In this document: positions 1 through 6,938 of the stretch, piece after piece
Layout of the letters: each line of letters begins with the position of its first letter
Position numbering within the stretch: position 1 is the first letter of the stretch
Program-made: the position numbers and the translations under genes
Notes under the pieces: generated by a model
The model's input: only the letters and a program-made list of their open reading frames with translations
The model's database searches: none
Told to the model about the DNA's origin: nothing
Origin: Myxococcales bacterium
GTDB lineage: Bacteria > Myxococcota_A > UBA9042 > JABWCM01
DNA: 34,686 bases
Assembly: GCA_013360285.1 (NCBI GenBank)
Contig: JABWCM010000026.1
Span: 1-34,686, forward strand
Direction: 5' to 3'

Positions 1-106
1 GAAAACCGAGTCATATCGGGAATATGGCGCAGGTTTTTTTCTGGGCAGTGGGGCCAAAAGCATCCGTCCAAGTTCGTTCAGCTATTTTTTCACAAACTCA
101 CTGTGT
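1..106. mobile_element. Element B copy 1 (right part only, cut by window edge)
   Basis: This stretch matches the right half of the element at 557-734: the core GAGTCATATCGGGA followed by TATGGCGCAGG, then after about 55 diverged bases CAGCTATTTTTTCA. It ends in the terminal sequence that forms the inverted end of the second copy. It is non-coding and its left end lies outside the window. I infer a small non-autonomous inverted-repeat element; no transposase is present. Confidence 0.55.
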
Positions 107-293
107 ATTCGAGCCGCCATCTGGCAGCATACCGACGTTTATCGTCAAATCCGTCAAATAATGCAACAGTCAACGCCAACGAATCGCGAAGTGTAACGAC
201 CGTGCGTAACCAAAGCGGAAAGGGATCGGCGGGCGGACGGCCTGGGAGAAGAGGATTCTCACCAGAGCGCCAAGTATTTTTCCAAAACGGCCA
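107..293. other. Intergenic stretch with no recognisable gene
   Basis: This stretch lies between element B copy 1 and the 42-bp tandem repeat. Frames are open on both strands across it, but none has a convincing ribosome-binding site or recognisable protein sequence. I see no promoter or RNA gene that I could defend. Confidence 0.5.
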
Positions 294-545
294 CCGCGAA
301 GCCTGCGGTGCCGCGTGCAGACTCGGCAAACCATACCGCGAAGCCTGCGGTGCCGCGTGCAGACTCGGCAAACCATACCGCGAAGCCTGCGGTGCCGCAT
401 GCAGACTCGGCAAACCATACCGCGAAGCCTGCGGTGCCGCGTGCAGACTCGGCAAACCGTACCGCGAAGCCTGCGGTGCCGTGTGCAGACTCGGCAAACC
501 ATACCGCGAAGCCTGCGGTGCCGCATGCAAACTCGGCCAAAAAAT
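294..545. repeat. 42-bp minisatellite, six tandem copies
   Basis: Six head-to-tail units of 42 bp begin CCGCGAAGCCTGCGGTGCCG and contain GCAGACTCGGCAAACC. The units differ by only a few substitutions (for example GCGTGC versus GCATGC, ACCATA versus ACCGTA), and the last unit decays at its end. Because 42 is a multiple of three, most reading frames stay open through the array and encode 14-residue periodic peptides. That openness is a by-product of the period, not evidence for a gene. There are no spacers, so it is not a CRISPR array. The array lies between two copies of element B. Confidence 0.85.
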
Positions 546-556
546 TGAGCGACCGG

Positions 557-734
557 GGACATAGAGGTTGTGAAAAAATATGGGCGCGTTTTGAGGCTGC
601 GAATTTTGCGCCGAATTGGTTCTGAAAAACCCGAGTCATATCGGGAGTATGGCGCAGGGTGTTTCGGAGCCAAGTCGGCCCAAAGTCGCCGGCACCAGGG
701 CGCGCAGCTATTTTTTCATAACCTCATAGTGTCC
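557..734. mobile_element. Element B copy 2, MITE-like inverted-repeat element
   Basis: This is about 178 bp bounded by imperfect terminal inverted repeats: the left end reads GGACATAGAGGTTGTGAAAA, and the right end read on the minus strand starts GGACACTATGAGGTTATGAA. Both continue into AAAATA. An internal palindrome CCCGAGTCATATCGGG lies at 630-645. The element has no coding capacity, as expected of a MITE moved by a transposase elsewhere. Its right end has replaced the 3' part of a small minus-strand gene (708-782). Its ends resemble those of element A, so both may use related transposases. Confidence 0.6.
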
Positions 735-782
735 ATGGCCAAGAAAGTCGGGATCATAGCCCAATAGTTCGTCGAAGCTCAT
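708..782 (-). pseudogene. Remnant of a small gene truncated by element B
   Basis: A 24-codon minus-strand frame reads MSFDELLGYDPDFLGHGHYE and then VMKK before a stop. It starts at 782 behind an excellent ribosome-binding site (AAGGAG at 790-795, six bases before the ATG). Its last nine codons, including the stop, lie inside the terminal repeat of element B, so the natural 3' end is missing. It sits 73 bp downstream of the hydrolase gene on the same strand and may have been the second gene of that transcript. I do not recognise the peptide. It could instead be a functional small ORF created by the insertion. Confidence 0.45.
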
Positions 783-855
783 CGGTTACTCCTTAATTCT
801 TTGCTGCGACATCCCAATGGTTCAGAGACATTGCATGTGTTCGTTAGCCCGATTC

Positions 856-1725
856 CTACGCAAGATCATCAATCGACCACCGCAGAATCCGCCGCACTTT
901 TTTTAGGGGTTGGGTGGTTTTAATCACTCCATGAACAATCTTGTTGCTATAGGGCCCGGTTCCCGTTGCATTACCCTCGTAAGTATGAAACAGCCCTGAG
1001 GCGGGATCGAATGAATCAACGATAGCGATGTGTGACCCGTAATTTTTTGCGCCCACCAGCAAAATATCGCCGGCTCGTGGACCAAACTGGACAAGACCTT
1101 TCGGATTCGTGATCAGGTTGACGTACTTTCGTTGCTTATCCGGGTCTGCTGGTTTAGGAGGAACGTCTTCGCCAAACGCGGATTTGTGTTGAGCGGCGCG
1201 ATTGAGGCGATAACAACTCGATCCGTACAGTTTCCGTAGATCGAGGCGCAATCCGGCTCCTCCCCAGGCGTAGGCGGCAAATGCACCACACCAAGCATAG
1301 TCACCGTCTTGAACATAGGGGTCTTCCCACGTCCAATTTAGACCACTTGGTGTTCGGATAATGTCGTCGATAAACTCGCGGGACTTTTTGTACTTGGTGC
1401 TGGACGTCGGGGGATCGAGGATATCCATTAACCACGCCTGCTTTGCAATGTCACGGACTTGTTCCCCAATCACCGCCATCATGGTATTGACGTCTTGTGT
1501 GGAGGTACCCTCCCCTTCTAGGATAAGCCGGCGTTTGTTCTTGGCGGCAAACAACGTCTCCAGGGTCGCCGGACCACATATCCCGTCGACTGTCAACGGA
1601 GGGTGGCCAGCTTGCCATTGTTTGATGACGGCGACGAGTTGTTCGTCAAAAGCTTCCACACCCCAGTCGCTCGGTTTCCAATTCAAGGCGGCTGCATACC
1701 ATTTGTTCTGTTCCACAATGTTCAT
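856..1725 (-). CDS. Peptidoglycan hydrolase: PG-binding domain plus CHAP/NlpC-P60-like amidase
   Basis: This 289-aa protein has no signal peptide. Residues 1-60 look like a peptidoglycan-binding domain (segments AFDEQLVAVIKQWQ and VDGICGPATLETL). Residues about 125-265 look like a cysteine amidase/peptidase of the CHAP/NlpC-P60 type, with candidate nucleophile Cys146 in YAWCGAFAAYAW, His232 in GSHIAIVDSF and Glu250 in YEGNATG. Such enzymes cut peptide or amide bonds of the cell wall. The ATG at 1725 has a good AGGAG six bases upstream. The gene is divergent from the eCIS operon and shares its control region, with its own sigma-54-type promoter. It may therefore lyse the producer to free particles or be a cargo acting on rivals; both roles are inferred. 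The domain assignment is by motif reading only. Confidence 0.75.
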   Translation of the reverse strand: MNIVEQNKWYAAALNWKPSDWGVEAFDEQLVAVIKQWQAGHPPLTVDGICGPATLETLFAAKNKRRLILEGEGTSTQDVNTMMAVIGEQVRDIAKQAWLMDILDPPTSSTKYKKSREFIDDIIRTPSGLNWTWEDPYVQDGDYAWCGAFAAYAWGGAGLRLDLRKLYGSSCYRLNRAAQHKSAFGEDVPPKPADPDKQRKYVNLITNPKGLVQFGPRAGDILLVGAKNYGSHIAIVDSFDPASGLFHTYEGNATGTGPYSNKIVHGVIKTTQPLKKVRRILRWSIDDLA

Positions 1726-1873
1726 CGGTTTCTCCTCGGTGGTTCCACGCCCAGGTTATCTCTCGGTTTGGAAGGGAACCGGCGGCGTCCCGGTGCGAAG
1801 AACACCGGCTTACGTCATTCGCAATCAGATATGGGTTGGCAATTCGGCAACGATTGTTGCTTCGATATGCAGC

Positions 1874-1889
1874 AGCAATAACTGTACCA
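1874..1889 (-). promoter_or_regulatory. Sigma-54-type promoter facing the hydrolase gene
   Basis: Read on the minus strand the sequence is TGGTACAGTTATTGCT. This matches the -24/-12 consensus TGGCAC-N5-TTGCW at every defined base but one, with the obligatory GG-N10-GC spacing. Predicted transcription would start near 1863, giving a leader of about 138 bases before the hydrolase ATG. The three inverted repeats at 2016-2192 lie 130-300 bp upstream of it, the normal distance for sigma-54 enhancers. Confidence 0.55.
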
Positions 1890-2015
1890 ATTGATCGCAT
1901 TCGGCCAGGGGTTGCAGTTAACTCTAAGTGCCATTTTGTCGGCTACTTGGCAGGAACGGGATGGAATCGCGGCAGACAAACTCGATGGGAACGATTCGGC
2001 GATGTTCGCTCAACG

Positions 2016-2031
2016 GCGGTTTCTTGACCGC
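2016..2031. promoter_or_regulatory. Inverted repeat 1, candidate activator site (UAS)
   Basis: GCGGT-TTCTTG-ACCGC is a perfect 5-bp inverted repeat with a 6-base spacer. The same arms and spacer length occur at 2098 and 2177. Its centre is about 224 bp upstream of the eCIS sigma-54 promoter, which fits an enhancer for a Fis-type activator. Confidence 0.65.
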
Positions 2032-2097
2032 GGACCCCATTCTTTTTTGGAAATCCGGACAATACGGCGAGATCGGCATTCTCAAACAATTCACCGC

Positions 2098-2113
2098 GCG
2101 GTCAAAAAACCGC
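2098..2113. promoter_or_regulatory. Inverted repeat 2, candidate activator site (UAS)
   Basis: GCGGT-CAAAAA-ACCGC has the same arms and spacer length as repeats 1 and 3, with an unrelated spacer sequence. Its centre is 82 bp from repeat 1 and 79 bp from repeat 3. Like repeat 3 it is preceded by C, which extends the shared left arm to CGCGGT. Confidence 0.65.
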
Positions 2114-2176
2114 ACGCAGAGCGGCTCATTTTTTAAGGTATTTTTGTGCAGCGTTCCCCGGCTGTGGCCACGCGCC

Positions 2177-2192
2177 GCGGTAGTTTCACCGC
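2177..2192. promoter_or_regulatory. Inverted repeat 3, candidate activator site (UAS)
   Basis: GCGGT-AGTTTC-ACCGC is the copy nearest the eCIS promoter, with its centre about 63 bp upstream of the -24 element. Conserved arms with divergent spacers are the pattern expected of a dimeric DNA-binding protein. Confidence 0.65.
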
Positions 2193-2245
2193 ACTGATGC
2201 CACCCTTTCCGTTTGCCACGTCAACAAATGCTTAACGAATGGTGA

Positions 2246-2261
2246 TGGCACACATTTTGCT
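2246..2261 (+). promoter_or_regulatory. Sigma-54 promoter of the eCIS operon
   Basis: TGGCACACATTTTGCT is an exact match to the sigma-54 consensus TGGCAC-N5-TTGCW with GG-N10-GC spacing. It lies 36 bp before the first eCIS start codon and directs transcription toward it, with a predicted start near 2272. Three inverted repeats precede it and a sigma-54 activator gene lies at the far end of the locus. Confidence 0.85.
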
Positions 2262-2296
2262 TTCTAGGCGGATGTCGTAGGAAATGGGAGTCCCTC

Positions 2297-2878
2297 GTGT
2301 TACAACACGTCACAACGTTTTTTGAGGCTGACATCAACGAATATCTGGTGACCCGTACGGGATCCAACGCAACCAGGGTTGTGGCCAACAAAATCGCCAC
2401 CGAATCCGGCCAGGTTGCGTTTGAGACCAATACGATTGCGCTTTCTGTTGTCAACATTGAAGAGGAGCGCGTTCTAAAACAGCACCACAACGAATTCAGT
2501 TACGTCAATGGGCAGCAGGTGTTTGTACCTCCGCCCTTGCGCCTCAATCTGTTTGTCATTTTTGCCGTACATCACGGCACTTACAACGAGTCTTTGAAGT
2601 TATTGTCTTATGTGTTGACTTATTTCCAGCATCGACGTTCGTTTACGCCGGAAAAAAATCCCGGACTTTTTGAGGGCATCGAAAAACTAACCGTGGATTT
2701 GCAGTCCCTGAACTGGGAACAGGTGAACCAACTCTGGGGGTACTTGGGGGCCAAATACCTGCCGTCCGCGGTGTATAAAATCACCTTGGTTGCTCTGCAA
2801 GACGGGGATATCGTGGAAATCCAGCCGCCGATTCTGCAAACGCGCATCGAGTCTCAAGTCGAGGTCACCAACCGATGA
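2297..2878 (+). CDS. eCIS tail cap/terminator, Pvc16/Afp16-like (DUF4255)
   Basis: This 193-aa protein matches the Pvc16 N-terminal family (DUF4255) in length and character: an N-terminal helix (LQHVTTFFEADINEYL), a VNIEEERVLKQ strand segment, the PPPLRLNLFVIFAVH segment typical of the family, and a C-terminal LNWEQVNQLWGYLGAKYLPS region. In Afp and PVC this protein caps the distal end of the tube and sheath and ends assembly. Start is GTG at 2297, with GGGAG six bases upstream. It is the first gene of the operon, immediately after the sigma-54 promoter, and overlaps the next gene by ATGA. Confidence 0.85.
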   Translation: MLQHVTTFFEADINEYLVTRTGSNATRVVANKIATESGQVAFETNTIALSVVNIEEERVLKQHHNEFSYVNGQQVFVPPPLRLNLFVIFAVHHGTYNESLKLLSYVLTYFQHRRSFTPEKNPGLFEGIEKLTVDLQSLNWEQVNQLWGYLGAKYLPSAVYKITLVALQDGDIVEIQPPILQTRIESQVEVTNR

Positions 2879-3771
2879 AGCTGTTGTTTCGGCATCTTTT
2901 TGCTCTGAAGATAACCCACGAATACTACGGTGGAGCGTGTCCGGATTTTGTGTGGTTGGTTCCGGAGGCCACCGCGCAGTTGTTGCGCAACGGGAAACTG
3001 TTGGCAAAAATTCGGGATGGTCACCTGTTTGTGTTGTGTCAGGTCGATGATTCAAACTCGCCGGTACATGCCATAGTCGAGTTGCTTGGAACGAAACTCT
3101 ATTTTGGGCTGAAATTGGCAACTCCCCACTTTTGGAACTACACGGAGTGGACGGAATCGAACTACTCTCCCGCAACGCATGTGTTGGTATATCGAAACCA
3201 ACAGAATTTAAATTCTCTTGACAACCACGATGTAGTCGAGGTTTTTCCTCCCGCTGAAGGCAAACCGACTGACGACAAACTGGCTATCGTATCCCTATGG
3301 CAACAAGGCGCGCTTGCTGTAGTCGAAATCACAGTGGACGAAGGTTTCTATCATTTCTCGGGCATTGAGCGACTCTTTGTCGTGAACTTTTTGGCGAAGC
3401 AGGAAAAGTTGGCGTATTACGTTGTGGCCAATTCGGCAAATTTGGAAAACCTGGCTGTAGTGGATGCGGCAAATGCCAACGAAGGGATTGGTTTTGAATC
3501 CTTTACGCCATCACAAATCGGTTATTTGACCCCAGCCGAGCAAAAAAAAACGACAGCCTTGGTGCCTCCCAATACAGACAACACCTGGGTGCTGTTTCGA
3601 TCCAATACCAAAATGCGGAGGACGGCACACGTAAGACGAGGCATTACGCTGATAAAGAAAAAGCCAACCGACGCTGAGCATACCGACATCATTCAACATT
3701 TGCCCCAACCGAGAGCGGACCAGATCGGCTCGGAGATGGTTGTTTATTTAACAAAAACCAGTTCATCATAA
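2875..3771 (+). CDS. Conserved eCIS-linked protein of unknown function
   Basis: This 298-aa protein has no signal peptide or membrane segment. It opens with a strand-rich segment (LFRHLFALKITHEYYGGACPDFVWLVP), and the rest looks like a beta-rich protein with several aromatic patches (FGLKLATPHFWNYTEW). Proteins with a similar opening and size follow DUF4255 in other eCIS loci of the same broad type, from memory; I cannot name a family. It is translationally coupled to the cap gene by a 4-base overlap and lies 16 bp before the sheath gene, so a structural or sheath-assembly role is the best inference. A run of nine A at 3542-3550 encodes part of its C-terminal third. Confidence 0.6.
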   Translation: MKLLFRHLFALKITHEYYGGACPDFVWLVPEATAQLLRNGKLLAKIRDGHLFVLCQVDDSNSPVHAIVELLGTKLYFGLKLATPHFWNYTEWTESNYSPATHVLVYRNQQNLNSLDNHDVVEVFPPAEGKPTDDKLAIVSLWQQGALAVVEITVDEGFYHFSGIERLFVVNFLAKQEKLAYYVVANSANLENLAVVDAANANEGIGFESFTPSQIGYLTPAEQKKTTALVPPNTDNTWVLFRSNTKMRRTAHVRRGITLIKKKPTDAEHTDIIQHLPQPRADQIGSEMVVYLTKTSSS

Positions 3772-3787
3772 ACCAAAGGAAACCACC

Positions 3788-5830
3788 ATGCCCACGACAT
3801 ACAGAACCCCTGGCGTATTTGTGGAGGAAATTTCGATTTTCCCTCCCTCTGTTGCCGAAGTCGAAACCGCCATTCCCGCGTTTATCGGATACACCGAAAA
3901 GGCGATCCGTACGTCGGACAACAAACCGCTGACGCTTGTGCCCACCAAGATTTATTCGTTGAAGGAATACGAGCAGTACTTCGGCGGCCCCCACCCCGCA
4001 CCGCTGAAGATGAAGGTGAAGGAGAGTCCACCCGGCGTGTTTCAGACGGAACAATTCGATCCGCCGGACCTGAAATATATCTTGTACCATTGTATGCAAC
4101 TGTTTTTTGCCAATGGCGGGGGGCAGTGTTACGTGGTGTCGGTGGGTGGCTATAAGAAACAACCAGAAATAAGCCCAGCAGAGATTGGCGCGGGACTCGA
4201 GAAGCTGGAACTGGAGGACGAGCCGACCCTGATCGTCATTCCGGAGGCAGTCAAATTTGCAACTGAGGCCGAATACACAACAACCGTCCAAAACGTTCTT
4301 TTGCAATGCAGCAAACTCGGCGACCGGTTCGGGATATTTGATATTCGGCTCGGCGATCCCAAGATAACACTTGGTGAAGTTAAAGCAGAGCGGATCCGAT
4401 TCGGAAACAACTCAGACCAGCTTAAATACGCGGCCGCGTATTATCCTTTCATTAAGACCACCCTCAATTACGTTGTGGTTGAGTCGGCGGCCGAACAAAA
4501 CCCTACCGGTGGTTCGAGTGGAGACCAGCCGACATCGAACGTAGAGGTGACTTACAACACGAAGTCCGCGTCTGCTGAGGCCGCAGATACCGTGAAGGCA
4601 ATTGACGCGACCTTGAGCGCGACCGGAACTACCATAGGCAACGACGGCGTTGTTAGTACTGATGGGTCATGGAAAACTGCCAAACCAGCGAATTGGGACG
4701 AGTTGGCAAAGGAGGCAGAAACGACCGCAGAGAAAGCTGAAACCACCGCGCAAAAGGCCGAAGACGCAGCGAAGGATGTCACCAAAAAAAAAGAAGATAT
4801 AAAAGAGCTGGAAAAGAATTTGCAGGATGCGCAAGAAGATCAGAACGCTTTGCCAACGAATGCATCCGACGAGGAAAAGGAGACGGCTAATAGTAAAGTG
4901 ACCGCCGCCGAAAGTAAGCTAAGCTCAGCAAAAAAAGACCTGGGCGACCTTGAGCAGGCCGCCGGCAATAATGCCAAAGCGGCAGCCGAGGCGGCAACCG
5001 CCGCACTCGCGGCAGCCAATGCGCTCGCAGATGCGATTCAATTGATCAACGAAGCAGCCGAATCCGCCGCCACCGCCGCCTCCAAGGCGGTACTAGAGGC
5101 CGGCGAAACAGTGGCAGCCGCAAAGGCGCTCAGTTCCAGTACGTCCGTTGACGCTACTGGAGGCACCAATGTCCTAGACCTCGCCGCCCTCAAAGCAGAG
5201 AAAACCGGCCTGTACAACTACGTTAAAGCGGTTTTGAAAGAACAATTTATCAATCTGCCTCCCAGCGCCGCAATCGCGGGTGTGTACGCTGCCACCGATT
5301 CCAACCGTGGTGTGTGGAAAGCCCCCGCAAACGTCAGCCTTGCCGGCGTGATCGAACCCGTCGTTCGTTTGGACGACCAAAAACAAGGCGAATTGAACAT
5401 GGACATCGAGGGCGGTAAGTCCATCAACGTCATTCGCCAATTTGGCGGCAAAGGAACTCTTGTTTGGGGTGCTCGTACGTTGGCCGGCAACAGCAACGAA
5501 TGGCGATATATCAACGTCCGGCGGTTTTTTAATATGGTGGAAGAATCCGTAAAAAAGTCCACATTCTGGGCGGTATTTGAACCCAATGATGCAAACACCT
5601 GGGTGAAAGTACGGGGAATGATCGAAAATTACCTGGTCCAAAAATGGCGAGAAGGTGCATTGGCCGGAGCTACACCGAAGGAGGCCTTTTTTGTTCGGTG
5701 CGCGTTGGGCAGCACAATGATGCCGATCGATATTTTGGAAGGAAGCATGATTGTGGAGATCGGCATGGCGGTTGTTCGTCCAGCGGAGTTTATTATTCTG
5801 CGGTTCTCCCATAAACTTCAAACATCTTAA
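3788..5830 (+). CDS. Contractile tail sheath protein with large coiled-coil insertion
   Basis: This 680-aa sheath subunit forms the contractile cylinder around the tube. Residues 1-228 carry the usual N-terminal part (YRTPGVFVEEIS near the start, IPAFIGYTEKA, KYAAAYYPFIKTTLNYV). Residues from about 475 on are the canonical C-terminal half (LPPSAAIAGVYAATDSNRGVWKAPANVSL, INVRRFFNMVEESVKKST, and a C-terminal domain ending near FSHKL). Between them, about residues 230-470 form an Ala/Glu/Lys/Thr-rich, predicted coiled-coil insertion absent from Afp/PVC sheaths (350-450 aa). This is the only sheath gene here, versus three in Afp. AAGGA seven to eight bases before ATG supports the start. A run of nine A at 4784-4792 lies inside the insertion. 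Confidence 0.93.
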   Translation: MPTTYRTPGVFVEEISIFPPSVAEVETAIPAFIGYTEKAIRTSDNKPLTLVPTKIYSLKEYEQYFGGPHPAPLKMKVKESPPGVFQTEQFDPPDLKYILYHCMQLFFANGGGQCYVVSVGGYKKQPEISPAEIGAGLEKLELEDEPTLIVIPEAVKFATEAEYTTTVQNVLLQCSKLGDRFGIFDIRLGDPKITLGEVKAERIRFGNNSDQLKYAAAYYPFIKTTLNYVVVESAAEQNPTGGSSGDQPTSNVEVTYNTKSASAEAADTVKAIDATLSATGTTIGNDGVVSTDGSWKTAKPANWDELAKEAETTAEKAETTAQKAEDAAKDVTKKKEDIKELEKNLQDAQEDQNALPTNASDEEKETANSKVTAAESKLSSAKKDLGDLEQAAGNNAKAAAEAATAALAAANALADAIQLINEAAESAATAASKAVLEAGETVAAAKALSSSTSVDATGGTNVLDLAALKAEKTGLYNYVKAVLKEQFINLPPSAAIAGVYAATDSNRGVWKAPANVSLAGVIEPVVRLDDQKQGELNMDIEGGKSINVIRQFGGKGTLVWGARTLAGNSNEWRYINVRRFFNMVEESVKKSTFWAVFEPNDANTWVKVRGMIENYLVQKWREGALAGATPKEAFFVRCALGSTMMPIDILEGSMIVEIGMAVVRPAEFIILRFSHKLQTS

Positions 5831-5874
5831 TCACTTAACGTCTCAGGATATTTTCCAGCACAGGAGCGACAGCA

Positions 5875-6312
5875 ATGGCCAAAGATTATCCCATTCCCGT
5901 ATTTTCGTTTCGGGCCGAGTGGGGCGCCGAACGGATCGGGTTCACCGAAATTTCCGGGTTGACACAGGAAAACCAACCCATCGAATATCGGGACGGTTCT
6001 TTTCCCGAATATTCGTCCATTAAAATGCCGGGCTTACGCAAGTTCAACAACATCACCATGAAACGGGGTATCGTGAAGGGAGACAACGATTTTTTTAAGT
6101 GGTTGTCCACCGTCAAATACAACAAGGTCGAACGACGAGATGTGATCATCAGCCTGCTCAATGAAGATCAAAAGCCAGTGATGACTTGGAAAGTACACAA
6201 TGCTTTTCCCGTCAAAGTTGAAGGACCACAGTTGAAGTCAACCGGTAATGAAGTGGCCATCGAATCGATTGAAATCGCCCACGAGGGCCTCGAAGTTCAG
6301 AACGAAGCATGA
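5875..6312 (+). CDS. Inner tube protein 1 (Afp1/Pvc1-like, T4 gp19 family)
   Basis: This 145-aa protein has the gp19/Hcp-like tube fold, with motifs FSFRAEW near the start, GFTEISGLTQENQPIEYR, a PGLRKFNNITMKRGIVKGDNDFFKW segment, and ISLLNEDQKPVMTWKVHNAFPVKVEGP. These hexamers stack to form the conduit that carries cargo and is pushed out on sheath contraction. It follows the sheath by 44 bp, has GGAG about nine bases before the ATG, and overlaps the second tube gene by ATGA. Two tube paralogues are normal for eCIS; this one should build the bulk of the tube. Confidence 0.93.
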   Translation: MAKDYPIPVFSFRAEWGAERIGFTEISGLTQENQPIEYRDGSFPEYSSIKMPGLRKFNNITMKRGIVKGDNDFFKWLSTVKYNKVERRDVIISLLNEDQKPVMTWKVHNAFPVKVEGPQLKSTGNEVAIESIEIAHEGLEVQNEA

Positions 6313-6764
6313 CCCATTATTATCCGCCTCCGGGTTTTCACTTTCGAGTTGATGTTCAGGGACTCAAACCCCACGAATCCGATATGCGATTTACCGAAGT
6401 CTCTGGACTGGCGATGGAGTTGTTGACCGAAGAGATCCCGGAGGGCGGGGAAAACCGGTTTGTCCAAAAGTACCCATCGCGAACCAAGTACCCGGAGTTG
6501 GTTCTTAAACGAGGGCTGTTGACCAACTCCGAAATCCTCGTTTGGATCGAGGAATGTGTTGGCGGGTTGCAAATCACGCCGAGGGACATAAACGTTATCT
6601 TGTTAAACGACGACCATGAGCCACTGTTGACGTGGCATTTGACCAAGGCCTTTCCCACCAAGTGGGCCACAAGTGACCTGAATGCGATGAACAATGCGGT
6701 GGTGATCGAGACCATTCAGTTTTTTTATCAAACGTTCACGCTGAATAAGGCGATTAAAAAATAA
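6309..6764 (+). CDS. Inner tube protein 2 (Afp5/Pvc5-like, tube initiator)
   Basis: This 151-aa paralogue of the preceding tube protein keeps the same landmarks: PGFHFRVDVQGL, FTEVSGLAMELLTEEI, YPELVLKRGLLTNSEILVWIE, INVILLNDDHEPLLTWHLTKAFPTKW. In Afp/PVC the second tube type forms the short first layers joining spike and tube. Its position just before the DUF5908-like and LysM genes fits that adaptor role. Its start overlaps the previous stop. Confidence 0.88.
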   Translation: MTHYYPPPGFHFRVDVQGLKPHESDMRFTEVSGLAMELLTEEIPEGGENRFVQKYPSRTKYPELVLKRGLLTNSEILVWIEECVGGLQITPRDINVILLNDDHEPLLTWHLTKAFPTKWATSDLNAMNNAVVIETIQFFYQTFTLNKAIKK

Positions 6765-6772
6765 GGTATGAT

Positions 6773-6934
6773 ATGCCGGTCATTGTTGATGAAGTGATTA
6801 TTTCCGTGGAGGTGACCAACCCCCCTGGGGGCACGGTCGGGCAAACGATTTCTTCCCCACAGGACAAACAGCAGGTTGTCGCGGAATGTGTGGAGCGGGT
6901 GTTGGAAATTCTGGCGCAAAAATCGGAGAGGTAA
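6773..6934 (+). CDS. Small DUF5908-like eCIS protein
   Basis: This 53-aa protein begins MPVIVDEVIISVEV and ends in a helical segment (VVAECVERVLEILAQKSER). Its small size, the MPV/I-E-ELVI-like opening and its position between the second tube gene and the LysM gene match the DUF5908 proteins found at the same place in many eCIS loci. Function is unknown; a small adaptor at the tube base is likely. It begins nine bases after the tube stop (weak AAGG upstream) and ends four bases before the LysM start. A competing upstream ATG at 6768 runs into a stop after nine codons. Confidence 0.75.
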   Translation: MPVIVDEVIISVEVTNPPGGTVGQTISSPQDKQQVVAECVERVLEILAQKSER

Positions 6935-6938
6935 CTTC

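Noticed and set aside
294-545. Possible CRISPR array
   Set aside because: The units are directly adjacent without unique spacers, and no cas gene is present.
90-673. Several overlapping open frames on both strands across the minisatellite
   Set aside because: All are kept open by the 42-bp period; none has a credible ribosome-binding site or a non-repetitive recognisable protein part.
1361-1894. 177-aa plus-strand frame opposite the hydrolase gene
   Set aside because: It is a shadow of the hydrolase coding strand and shows no protein-like composition or start signal.
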